Both the position numbers and the translations under genes were made by a program. Shown here one piece after another: positions 1 through 9,477 of a stretch of DNA of 64,000 nucleotides. Position 1 is the stretch's first letter; each line of letters starts with the position of its first letter. Under the pieces are notes generated by a model. The model saw only the letters and a program-made list of their open reading frames with translations. It was not told the DNA's origin and made no database searches. Source of the stretch: Leishmania martiniquensis (Eukaryota; Euglenozoa; Kinetoplastea; Trypanosomatida; Trypanosomatidae); NCBI RefSeq assembly GCF_017916325.1, contig NC_090168.1:629692-693691 (forward strand), read 5' to 3'.

Positions 1-965
1 GCTCCTCAGCGTATCGTCCCTACTGGAGGATTACAGGCTTCACCCCTCACCGCTGTCGAGCATCTCCCTCCTTCCCTCACCCGCCCAGCCTGCCCAACCA
101 GCGCACACCCCATCGTCCATTGTTGTGGAGTTTTTTCGTCGTATACACTCTCGAGCTTTCTCTCACACTTTTACTTCGCGCATAAAAGCCTGCAGGCAGG
201 GACGGTGTCATCGCCAAGGCATCAACCGCATCCTTGACAATTCTTCACCCCCCCTCCCATCTCACCCCTTCCCCTCCTCTGCCCCTCTCTTCTTCGTGCT
301 CTCTCTTTGGACGCTGTTGCGCCCCCCTCTCGCAATCCCCACGCCGTTGCTCTGTTCATTTTTTCTGTTTTTGTTATTTCGCAGCTGGCGGTGGTGAGCT
401 CTGCTTCTCCCTCTCTCTCTTTACGGTGCCACGCATTTACTTAGACGGACGCTGACAAGCACAAGTGAGTTCTTCTCCCGCCTCCCTCCCCTTCCCCTTT
501 ACCCGACGCAGAAGGAAGCTGCCACGTCGCTTTCCCCCCCCCTTCTTCCACCTTCATCAATTCACCTCTCGTTCTTTCGGTATACACACACACACGCACA
601 GGCTCACCCTGACGCACTGCACTTCACACAAACTCGTCCATAAACCTGCACACCAACATCTGTAGACTTGTTTGCACCCGTACACCTCACCTCCGTCTCC
701 CGCAAACGCCCCCGTTCCCCCATTCCCCTCCATCAGTTCTTCGGTGTCTGATTTCTTTGCCTTTCCACCTTTACTGCTTCGTCTTCTTTTTTTTCGCCCT
801 CTTCTCCCTCACAATCGCGCCGCGAATAGGCCGACTGCCTCGTACTCAGTGCGCGCACACACGCGCACTGCTTACATCTCTCTACCCCCCCTCTCCCCTG
901 TCCCCTTTGGGCTTAGCTGAGTTCTGAGGGAGACGGAGCCAAGCATTGCCTAGCAGACCGCAAAG
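1..965. other. Upstream spacer and probable 5' UTR of the MAP kinase
   Basis: No coding region is supported. The stretch is pyrimidine rich throughout, with short (CA)n runs near 586-598. The short open frames in it are Pro/Ser/Leu-rich products of the C/T tracts. It probably contains the 3' UTR of a gene outside the window and the 5' UTR of the kinase at 966. Confidence 0.7.
871..916 (+). promoter_or_regulatory. Probable trans-splice acceptor of the MAP kinase gene
   Basis: A C/T tract at about 871-908 is followed by the first AG at 915-916, 50 nt before the ATG at 966. Polypyrimidine tract plus AG is the known spliced-leader addition signal in trypanosomatids. The exact site is inferred. 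Confidence 0.45.
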
Positions 966-2192
966 ATGCCGGCGACCAAGTCACTAGCGGAGCTGCAGGA
1001 AGAGGTCTGCCGCCTGGATGACCGCTACCGTCTGGAGCGCATCATTGGTGCTGGTTCCTATGGCATTGTAATCCGCGCGCGTGACACCAAGAGCGGGAAC
1101 CGCCTTGTTGCCATGAAGCGCGTGAACAAGGAGATCTTTGATGAGGTTATTCTGGCAAAGCGCATTCTGCGCGAAATCAAGCTACTGGCTCACTTCAATG
1201 ACGACAATATCATTGGCCTGCGCAACATCCTTACCCCCGAGGACCCAGAGAACTTCGAGCACTTCTATATCGTAATGGATATTATGGAGACGGACCTGAA
1301 GCAGGTGCTGCGCAGCGGACAGGAGCTGACGGAGGCGCACATCCAGTTCTTTATCTACCAAGCACTGCGTGCACTGCACATTATTCACAGCGCCGGGGTC
1401 ATACATCGCGATATCACGCCCGCGAACATTTTGGTCAACACAAACTGCGACCTCAAGATTTGCGACTTCGGCCTGGCGAAGGAGGAAAACGATCAGGGCG
1501 AGTACATGACAGACTATGTGACTATGCGCTGGTACCGTGCGCCAGAGTTAGTGATGGAGGACAAGGACTACTCAACGCAGATTGATGTGTGGGGCATCGG
1601 CTGCATCCTCGGCGAGTTACTTGGCTCTCGGCCACTCTTCCAGGGAAAAGATCGCGTCAATCAGTTGGACAAGATCATCGAGGTGATCGGTACGCCGTCA
1701 GACGCGGACATCAGTTCTGTGGGCTCGTCCGCTGCACAGAAGTATCTAAAGAAGAAAGGGCACCGTCCCCAGCCTGACTGGCGTCAGCGCTACCCGAAGG
1801 CATCTAATGAGGCGCTCGACCTGCTGCGCCAGATGCTGGTCTTTAACCCAAAGCGACGGATCACAGTGCTGCAGGCGATGCGTCACCCGTTCTTGGAGCA
1901 GCTGCACGACGACGCGGACGACAACGTGAGCTACGCCACCTTCCGTTTTGACGAGAGTCAGCAAAAAACGGTGGTGGACGTCAAGCGCGCCATCTACAGT
2001 GAGAGCATCAAGTTCCACAATGAGCATCCGTCGTCGATGCGGGCAACAAGCATGTACGGTGCCTTTAACCCAGCCAGCGTGGTCGCACCGAGCGTGGCAA
2101 CGGAAGGTGAGGGCCGATCGGCGCAGCAAACGATTGAGAAGAACGTCCCCGAGAGCGCGGCGGACGGCAACTTCGACCGTGAGCAGGTGTAA
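966..2192 (+). CDS. ERK-type mitogen-activated protein kinase with TDY activation motif
   Basis: A 408-residue serine/threonine kinase of the CMGC/MAPK family, expected to be activated by a STE7-like MAPKK through dual phosphorylation. Visible: glycine loop GAGSYG (28-33), ATP lysine K51, alpha-C glutamate about E70, HRD at 147-149 with catalytic D149, DFG at 167-169, activation motif TDY at 182-184 followed by VTMRWYRAPE, CMGC insert and the HPFLEQLH end at about 307-314. A roughly 90-residue tail follows, rich in Ser/Ala and acidic residues. The catalytic loop reads HRDITPAN, so the usual lysine two residues after the aspartate is T151. Length and TDY are compatible with the Leishmania MPK2/MPK9 class (flagellar or differentiation regulators), but I cannot assign the orthologue from memory. 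The ATG lies 50 nt after a good splice signal, and the N-terminus is a normal MAPK leader. Confidence 0.95.
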   Translation: MPATKSLAELQEEVCRLDDRYRLERIIGAGSYGIVIRARDTKSGNRLVAMKRVNKEIFDEVILAKRILREIKLLAHFNDDNIIGLRNILTPEDPENFEHFYIVMDIMETDLKQVLRSGQELTEAHIQFFIYQALRALHIIHSAGVIHRDITPANILVNTNCDLKICDFGLAKEENDQGEYMTDYVTMRWYRAPELVMEDKDYSTQIDVWGIGCILGELLGSRPLFQGKDRVNQLDKIIEVIGTPSDADISSVGSSAAQKYLKKKGHRPQPDWRQRYPKASNEALDLLRQMLVFNPKRRITVLQAMRHPFLEQLHDDADDNVSYATFRFDESQQKTVVDVKRAIYSESIKFHNEHPSSMRATSMYGAFNPASVVAPSVATEGEGRSAQQTIEKNVPESAADGNFDREQV

Positions 2193-5100
2193 AGCGGCAC
2201 AAGTGCATGCGTAAAGAGAGAGAAAGGAGAGACGTCACGAGTGCCAAAAAAAGTGAGGTGAAGCAGGGGAGGAGGGGAGGGCGGGAGGGAGGCGCGCTAT
2301 TCTGTTTTGTATACTAATGTCGTAGCGAATCCGTGTCTTCTCCGGCTTCTTTCGTCTCAGTGGGCCTTTCTCTTTCTCTTCCCTTTCTCTTTCTCTTCCC
2401 TTTCTCTATCCTTGCGTCGACGGTGCTGTGCTGTGGGAACTCCTCACCTGTTTGCCCTTGTACCTCCTGTTCCTGTGGCCCGTTCATGCAATACATCCAC
2501 GCCCACGATAAAAAGCGGGTGAGGAGAAGCGAGACATGAAGCGGAGGCGCTGAAGGTTCACTGAGTGGGGGAAGAATTGCTTAGCGCAGAGAGAGCGAAG
2601 AAACTGGAAGGCATCACTGGCCTCTGCCATCGGAGGCGTTTTCATTATAAATAAATAAATCTATGGCGTTCCCTCTGCGCTCTGGTGGCGTTGCTGTTTC
2701 TGTTTCTGAGCACCGTCGGCCCCCTCCGCTCTTCTCTCCTCTCCCCTGTCAGTGAGTCGCTCTGTCTTTTCTCTTTTTCTTCTCTGCCTTGAGTTTTCAT
2801 TGCCTTTTCGCCTCCTCAGCCCCTCTGTCCCCCTGCATCACTGTTTTCTACTGGGCATGATGAAAGGTCGCGAGCCCCGCCTTACCGTGTCTTTATTTGC
2901 TTTTCTCTCTTGACGCTGGCGGAGGGGAGGAGGAGATGTATGCGTGTGTGTGTGTGTGTCCTCTGCCGAGGAAAAAAAGATGAAGAAAAGTAATGAGGGG
3001 ACAGAGACAAACAACTTGAATCGCTGCTGCCTTCCCATTTTCCTCTCCGCCCCTTCTCCCCAACAACCCACGAAAACGCGGAGCGGAAGAAAAAGCTGTG
3101 CTACCTTTGTGCCCCCAACCAGATTTTGCTGCCGCTGCCCTTGTCCGCATCCTCCCCCTCTTTCTTTGCTTTTAAAATATTCCTCTCCATGTGGATGCCA
3201 CATGCCCTACGACCACCCCCACCACCGCTCCCTGTATCGTAGGTAGTCATTGTGATGGGTGCTATCTTCGCATCGACTACAAGTCAGCTTTTTTTTCTCA
3301 TCCCTTCCGTCCTTGTGGGTCTCGAAGGGGAAGGGGGGCGCGCGCGTATGTGTGTGTGTGTGTCTTGTAAGATTGCATTGATGGTGCCTGTGGGCTGGTC
3401 GTTTTACTTCTCTTCTGCGACATGTCGGCATCTTGTCAGACTCCCTTTCTCTTTGATCAGTTTGCGCTTTTTCTTTTTCCTTACGTGCCTTCGCCCTCTC
3501 CTCTCTCCGTGTTGGCATTACGGCTGTTGTTGTTGTTTTTTACATCTGTGTGTGCGTGTGCGTGTGTTTCATGTTTCCCTCTTTCTCTCTTCGGCTTCCC
3601 TCTCTTGTGTTGCTGCTCCTACCTTTTTCGTGCGTGCCGTTATCTCCTCTCGCCGGTGTTGTGTGGACGCGCCCTTCCGCTATCACACTGTAATCATCTT
3701 ATTCTACTGTCTCTCTCTCTTTCTCTTTGCATCGGCATTACCGCACACTATCTCGACAGAATTTCTGCCCTGACTCGCGCTAATATAAGTGCATTATTAC
3801 GTGAATCGAGGCGAAGGCTGACGCGGTGAGAAAGATATCATGACCCTCGACACTGCATGCTTTGATGGATCGTGCTTTCCTTATGCGGTGAATCGGCGAA
3901 GAGCGGTGTGACAAAATGTCAAGAATTAAGCGAGCAACCAACCAAGGAGCGCTACGCTGCTGCCGCTGCTGTTGTGTTTCCCCCCTCCCCCGACCTTATC
4001 TATTTCTTCGCTGCTGCATTGGGCTTGGAGACCTTCTTTTTTGTTATTGTTGCTTTCTGCATGGCTCATCTTCGCTCTTCCTATGCTGCGGCTCCTCCAC
4101 ATCTGTTGGCACCAGTTTCTAGGACTCTCTGTGTGCTTGTAAGTGTAAGTGCGTCGCCCGAAGAATCTCTATGTGGGCCTTTGACGATGCTCTATCGTGT
4201 GTGCTCGCATCGCCTATTTGCTGTTTCGCAAGAGCCTTTCGTTTTCCTTGTCTTCCCCTCGCTCCTTCCTTCGGCTGCGCCACTTTTTTCTTGCCCTTTT
4301 TGTGCTTCATGTGGCTGCTCCACTGCCCGTGGATTACTCATCGTAGACGCGGATGCTCCTTTTTCTTTTTCCCCCTTTTCACGTCGTGGCGGGGTGGGGG
4401 CGGATCGATCGATTGATGTTGCCGTACTCTTTTTTTTGTGTGTGTGTGTGGGTGTCTCTCGCTCTGTTTTTTTTTCGAGCCGAGGGGGGAGAAGGGGAAT
4501 GGAGGGGAGGAGAAGAGGAATGCTGAACCCCTTACTTCCCCCCTCCCCTCCTCGACTTTCCTTCGTCAAGTGCCTCCTCTTGTATTTAAGTAGCGATTGT
4601 ACTGATGTTTCCTCCTCTTCTTTTTCGTCGTAAGTGCACCCCTCCCCCTCTCTGTGCGTGTGCTTGTGTGCTGGGTGGAGTGGTGGGGGGGAGGGGGAGG
4701 GGGAGGTGGACTGTACACCCGTGTGCTCCTGATGTGATTCTTACACCTCTCACTGTTCAAGTTGCCGCTCCTCTGTCCTTTTCTTTTCCCTGTTTTCTGG
4801 TCGCTGCAGCGTAAACCGATAATTGACAGTAGCGCCCTTATGTGGGAGGTATCTTCCTCCAGGACATCTTCCTCGCACGCCTGCTGCCTTCTCTCGCTCC
4901 TGCAGTGCATGCCCACCCGACAATAGACGCTTAAAAAATGGTTTATGGGCCTCCGTAGAAAAGAGATGGAGACGGTGGCAGGGGAAGGAGGGTCATTGGT
5001 GAAGGGTGGTGGTGGTGATGGTATGTGAGAGAGAGAAGGGAAGCAGCGAATCGTCGCCGCAGATCGTGAACTCCGTGTGCTCTTCTTTCTTCCCTTTATT

Positions 5101-5260
5101 GCTGTCTGCCTCTGCCTTTCTCTCTTGCAGGTGACAGGCGACGCATCTGTATCGTCGAATCTTCCACCCGCAGAACTATGCTGTTCGAACGTTGCGTCGG
5201 TTGAGGCATCTATCGTTGCCGTACTTGCCGTGATGACGAGGGACGCCTCACCGTGACAAA
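2193..5260. other. Pyrimidine-rich spacer and 3' UTR, no gene seen
   Basis: About 3 kb downstream of the MAP kinase stop. It contains a C/T tandem repeat of about 17 bp near 2364-2408, AT-rich patches (TAAATAAATAAAT near 2647), (TG)n runs at 2943-2960 and 3350-3362, and C/T tracts. The larger open frames here are Phe/Leu/Ser-rich low-complexity shadows. Confidence 0.65.
2364..2408. repeat. Short C/T tandem repeat (unit about 17 bp)
   Basis: Just over two and a half copies of a CCCTTTCTCTTTCTCTT-like unit sit in tandem in the probable 3' UTR of the MAP kinase. It is a simple-sequence expansion with no other sign of function. Confidence 0.6.
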
Positions 5261-5786
5261 GGGGTGCCGAACCCAACCTCTAGGAAGCCAAGCAGCCCTC
5301 TTACCCCTGCCAACGCCGGCCTGCATGTGTTACTGGAGGGCTCAAGTACCCACGGCGCGGTGGGGCCAGGGCGATGCATCGCTGCTGATGTCAGCAGTCG
5401 GGTCCCTGGACTGCGCTGCGCAGGAGCGACGTGTGACAGGGATCACGTCTATGCCACCCATATGCTAGGCAGAGTGTTGCAGCGGCACGAGCATAACACA
5501 TGTAGCCCTCATGGTCTACTGGCCTGGAATGCCTGAGCCACCCCGGGTGGGGGATGCACCAGGTAGTGATTGGCATGATGTGAGCGGCTGCGAGGCGACC
5601 TGCGATCCGTGTAGGTGCGCGGGGTCAGGAGAAGGGGTCGTGCTCAGGTGGCCGAGTTGGCGCTGTTTTGCGGCGCGTGTCGACCGCTGCGTCGCGCGAG
5701 TCGGAGGGGGGCCTGTGGCTGGGCCGGGAGGAGGGTGACGTTGAACTCACACTCTGTGGCAGAATGGATGCGCTGAATAAAAAAAG
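5261..5786 (+). mobile_element. SIDER-like short retroposon, copy A
   Basis: A block of about 516 bp, followed by a short A-rich tail (AATAAAAAAAG, to 5786), is repeated at 34984-35499 with no difference that I found by eye. It breaks the local pyrimidine bias with balanced, GC-rich sequence. It begins GTGCC (5264-5268) and AGGAAGCC (5282-5289), which resembles the 5' signature of trypanosomatid retroposons (my recollection of Pr77/79-bp signatures). Size, A-rich end and position between genes fit SIDER elements, degenerate short retroposons known to sit in Leishmania 3' UTRs and affect mRNA stability. Unlike typical SIDERs, the two copies are not diverged. No target-site duplication is evident. 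It lies between the MAP kinase and the next gene, most likely in the kinase 3' UTR. Confidence 0.7.
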
Positions 5787-6795
5787 TTTGTGTGTCTTTG
5801 TCTGTGCCGGTTTGTATGCGTCTCTCCCTTTTCTTCGCTGTACTCAGGATTTTGCGGAAGAAACCAAACACGAAAAAGAAAAAACTCGTGAAAAAAGTGA
5901 AGAAGAGGGGGGAGAGGCAATCACAGTGACCTCAGCGTCCTCTTCAGCACTTAGCAGCGCAAGCATGGCTTGTCCAAGACACTCGTGGGCGTTTCTAGCT
6001 GCGCTGCTTATCCTTCGTTCTAGCGGTCTCCTCCTGGAGGTCTCCGTATGCTTTGGCGCTCAGTTTCGAGCAAGGCCTGCCCAGTGCAGCACTGCTGGCC
6101 CACATGTTGGTGCGATAAGGCTTGAGGGCATGCCCGCTGGTGTGCGTGTGTGTGTGTGAGAGAGCGTCTGCCTCAACCCTTTTGCTCCAGCGAGCTAAAC
6201 AAGCCTGCATGCCCTCACATCATTCTTCTCACGTGCGCGCAGCCCCACCACGGTTGCACAGGCCTCTTTCTACTCTCCCTCCTCCCTTTGCGTTCTCTCT
6301 CGTTTACCCCTTTCATTGCACATTCGCTTACGTATGCGTCTGCACTGACTCTCCTCATCGCTGTCGCCTCCTGTGACCCACTCACTGTCGTAGCAGCTCA
6401 TGCTGACTTGCGTGAAGGTTCGGCCCTATCATCTTCGTGCCGTGCGTTTCGTGTTGCCTCTCCCTCACCGCCTCCTTTCAGGCAGTGGTTGACTGCGGGT
6501 GGTGATCGCCCTGTGCGCAGATTAAGGCACCTTTTCCTCGCATTGCCACGTACATCCCTCGTTGGTATGAGCTGGCGCCTTGCGGCGACGGTGTCATTCA
6601 CATCGTTTACGCCCTTGAGGCACTTCCTCGCATCGTTTTTTTTCGGTACTGGGCGTGAGTGATACCTCCCGCTCCTCCCCCTCCTTATCTGCTCTCATTT
6701 CGCACAGCACCGGAGTTTACGTCCGTCTACCCCCTTTCCCCCCTCCCTCCCTCCCTCCTCCGGCACCCTACGCAGCAGCAGCAGCGGCAGCTGAA
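5787..6795. other. Spacer after SIDER copy A, no gene seen
   Basis: The first 150 bases are A-rich (AAAAAGAAAAAAC and similar); the remainder is mixed sequence turning into a strong C/T tract at 6661-6765. No convincing coding region is present. An in-frame extension of the next gene back to 6655 is Pro/Ala/Ser low complexity and probably untranslated. Confidence 0.6.
6725..6790 (+). promoter_or_regulatory. Polypyrimidine tract and splice acceptor that decide the start at 6796
   Basis: A C/T tract at about 6729-6765 leads into GCAGCAGCAGCAGCGGCAG at 6772-6790. Splicing at any of these AGs removes the upstream in-frame ATG at 6655 and leaves the ATG at 6796 as the first start codon. The exact AG is inferred. 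Confidence 0.5.
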
Positions 6796-7680
6796 ATGTG
6801 GGCCTGCTCCCGGTCCTGCTTGACGGCGGCGGTGGCGCGCTCAAGGATGCTTGGCCAAAAGAAGCAGACCGCCGCGGGGTACATGGCGAGTGCCGGCAAG
6901 GTGGGTAGCGAGGAAAAGTGGGCGCAAGCCGCTATGGAGTACATCCACGAAAAGAATCACGTAAATGACGCGCGGAAGCGACAGCAGGACGTCGACCAAG
7001 AGCGCAGCATCGCCAATGCCTACGACCGCTACTCCGCTGTATCAGAGGCAAAGTTCGATGAGCGCCTCTCGCGTCTCATTGCGCGCATGTCTGAAGCACT
7101 CGAAGAGATGCGAAAATTAGGCCTGAATGGAGCGCTGGAGGAGGCGGTGTTGCTCAATTCGGAACAGCCGCCAGGCCACTACCGCCGCCCGTCGCTCACT
7201 CCTCCCTTGATGGGGTATGAGCCAGGCTTTGGACTGGACGTCCCACAGCTGCGCAGTCAGCAGGCCGAGTACCCGCCACTGCGCCGCCCCACAGACTGGC
7301 TGGAATTCGGTGCGGGCGGATCAGAAGACTTCCCGTACGTTGATGCCCACAAGATCGAGGACTTGACAGCAAAGCACGAGGCGCAGCTGGAGGAGCAACA
7401 CGGTGCGTTGCGGGAGGCTGCGCCACTCACCGGTGTGGAAGGTGAGGGGTGGGAGGCCTACGTAGCGCTGCACCGCAAGGCTCTTGCCCGTCAGCACCTC
7501 ATCATGGACCTGCATAACGACCCTGAGCTGCGCGAAAGGTACGATGCCGACGAGGCCTTCCGTGCGACGGAGTGGGAACGGCGAGGCATGGGCACCCTGG
7601 ACATTGAGGCGCCACTGGAGCGCGATATCAAGTTGCACTATGCGCAGGTGCCTGCCTACGAGGCGTTTCGCTCACAGTAA
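6796..7680 (+). CDS. Conserved-looking hypothetical protein, probable mitochondrial
   Basis: A 294-residue protein if started at 6796. The upstream frame to 6655 adds 47 Pro/Ala-rich residues encoded by the splice tract and is rejected. The N-terminus (MWACSRSCLTAAVARSRMLGQKK) has Arg/Ser/Ala and no acidic residue, as in mitochondrial presequences. The rest is hydrophilic, probably helical and charged, with no membrane segment and no catalytic motif I know; it includes a Pro-rich stretch around 130-175 and ends HYAQVPAYEAFRSQ. Small charged mitochondrial proteins of this look are frequent among the lineage-specific subunits of trypanosomatid mitoribosomes or respiratory complexes, but that is a guess. 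Codon use (G/C third positions) matches its neighbours, so I consider it real. Confidence 0.8.
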   Translation: MWACSRSCLTAAVARSRMLGQKKQTAAGYMASAGKVGSEEKWAQAAMEYIHEKNHVNDARKRQQDVDQERSIANAYDRYSAVSEAKFDERLSRLIARMSEALEEMRKLGLNGALEEAVLLNSEQPPGHYRRPSLTPPLMGYEPGFGLDVPQLRSQQAEYPPLRRPTDWLEFGAGGSEDFPYVDAHKIEDLTAKHEAQLEEQHGALREAAPLTGVEGEGWEAYVALHRKALARQHLIMDLHNDPELRERYDADEAFRATEWERRGMGTLDIEAPLERDIKLHYAQVPAYEAFRSQ

Positions 7681-9477
7681 AGATGAAAGAGAGGGGGGAG
7701 GGAACAGCGCGAAGGGCACAGTGGGTGTGAGCAGATGGACTTGCCAATCCATTTCTGTGGCCTCTTCAGCACCGTTGGTGGGAAGAAGCAGCCGCGAGTG
7801 AAGTGAGTCGCGCAATGCTGCTGCTCCCTCCCTCCCTCCCCTTCCTTTATGGTGCAGGGATGGAAAGGTGTGAGAAAGGGAGTAGAAGGCCACGGCTTCT
7901 CCTCCCTCCTTCCCCTTTGATGCGTGGCATACACTGTGTGTATGTGTACCCGGTGCTCCTTTTTCTTTCTCAAAGCAAACCAGCACAGCTGAGTGATAAG
8001 CAGCTCTCGTGGAACTGGGAAGCCCGCTGCCGCTGGGCTTCGTCTTTTCTTACTACCAGTGACTGGTGCCACGTGCACTCGCTGAGCGCCAAATCAATGC
8101 TGTGCGCGCATCTGCCACGGTATATGCGTGGCTGGATCGCATTAAACTGAGGAGACGTGCTTCATGGCGCTATGGTGAATCTGTTGCGATGCGCGCTCCT
8201 CCCTTCGTGCGGTCTCGCTATCTGCGCTCTTTGTTTTTTCTGCCGCTTTCACCGCTCCCTTGCTCCTCCTCCTGTGTTTTTCTTCTGCATCATCTCTGTT
8301 GAACCTGCGCATGAATGCATATGCACCGCCTTCACTTTGTACATGGTGGTGGGGCCATCTTGACCTATCGCTCCTTCTTGGTTGTGTCGGTGCACACTTA
8401 TCGGTGGGCTGAATGCCCGACGTCCGCATCATGAATTCCCTGCTCTCGCTGCGCTACGCAAACGCAGGAGTGACACTGAACAAGCCAGCCCCTCCTACCT
8501 CCTCCCACACACTCACACAGAAGAGCTGCGCGCATAGGTACAAGGGTGGGTGGGGCCCTGTACCACCTATCTGCACTCCAGCCGCTGCTGTAAGGCAAAC
8601 AGAGAAAAGGCTAAGGCTGCGTGTGTGCGCGTGCGCGCGCGGCACGAAGTGGCCACAGCGCTTTCTTAAGGAGAGTGCTCCACTAAGACGCGCCGCTCGG
8701 TGGCGGTTTCAAGGCGCACGTGAACGCCCCGACGATTCCCTCTCGACTCTCCTTGACATTTTCCTTCCCTCCCTCATATATATATATACACACACACGCC
8801 TGCTTCAACACAGGCCCTTCTGTTGCGTTCCTTCTTTACAAGTTGTGGGGGCTTTGGAACTCTTCGCCTCTGACCCACCGCTTTCACCCCATTGAACAGG
8901 CCTCTCCGGCATACCTGCGCAACCAAGGGTAGAACTTCAGAGACGCTTGACAGCAACGCACACCGGTAAAACAGAGAAGGAAATCGATGTGCGGCGGCTT
9001 CCTTGCGTGCAACTGAGGCTGCTCTTTCTTCACTCCCCCCACCCCCACCCCTTCTTTCCCCCATTCTTCTGAATTGTGCCCTATCCTCCCCCCTCCCCCT
9101 CCCCTTCTATGTGACCCTCCGGCAGTTTGCCATCTCGCCTTGGTCGCTCATCCGAAGAGTAGCAAACGAAAAGAGTGACGGTGCTTCATGCGTCAACTGC
9201 GCGGGCGTTATTTTTTTTTTTCGTTTGTGCTTGTTTGCGTATCGCTGGAGGGAGGAGCACCCGGGCCCTTATAGTGGCTACTCCACCCTTCTCACACGAT
9301 TAGTCTGCCAAGTGCCACCCGCTCCTCTTCCTTTCTCTTTCGCACCACCCAAAATCCTCGATTGTGAAGAACCTTTGCTTTAGTGCAGCAACGCGTCTCT
9401 GTCTGCTCTCCAGCGTATCGCTCCACCATCTCCTGCTATAGCTCTCTTTTTTGTTTCCTGCCCCCAATTCGCAAGTG
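7681..9477. other. Spacer with microsatellites, no gene seen
   Basis: Mixed purine-rich and C/T-rich sequence. A (TA)n(CA)n run lies at 8775-8797 and C/T tracts at 9020-9110 and 9320-9350. AG dinucleotides at 9382-9388 or 9474-9475 are possible splice sites for the kinase that follows. No open frame here has coding character. Confidence 0.6.
8775..8797. repeat. (TA)n(CA)n microsatellite
   Basis: A run of alternating TA followed by CA repeats in the spacer between the mitochondrial-type gene and the FHA kinase. Confidence 0.8.

Noticed and set aside
3872..4633. 253-residue + open frame
   Set aside because: Starts at a non-ATG codon region with Ser/Leu/Phe/Cys-rich composition typical of C/T spacers; no domain.
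4566..5276. 236-residue minus-strand open frame
   Set aside because: Low-complexity Ser/Thr/Pro/Arg composition from C/T tracts and opposite to the transcription unit.
5264..5738. Short open frames inside the SIDER-like copies (for example 90 and 75 residues, repeated near 35 kb)
   Set aside because: They are identical because the DNA is identical, have no domain, and SIDERs are non-coding.
6655..6795. Upstream in-frame start for the mitochondrial-type protein
   Set aside because: The 47 extra residues are encoded by the polypyrimidine splice tract and would be removed before trans-splicing.
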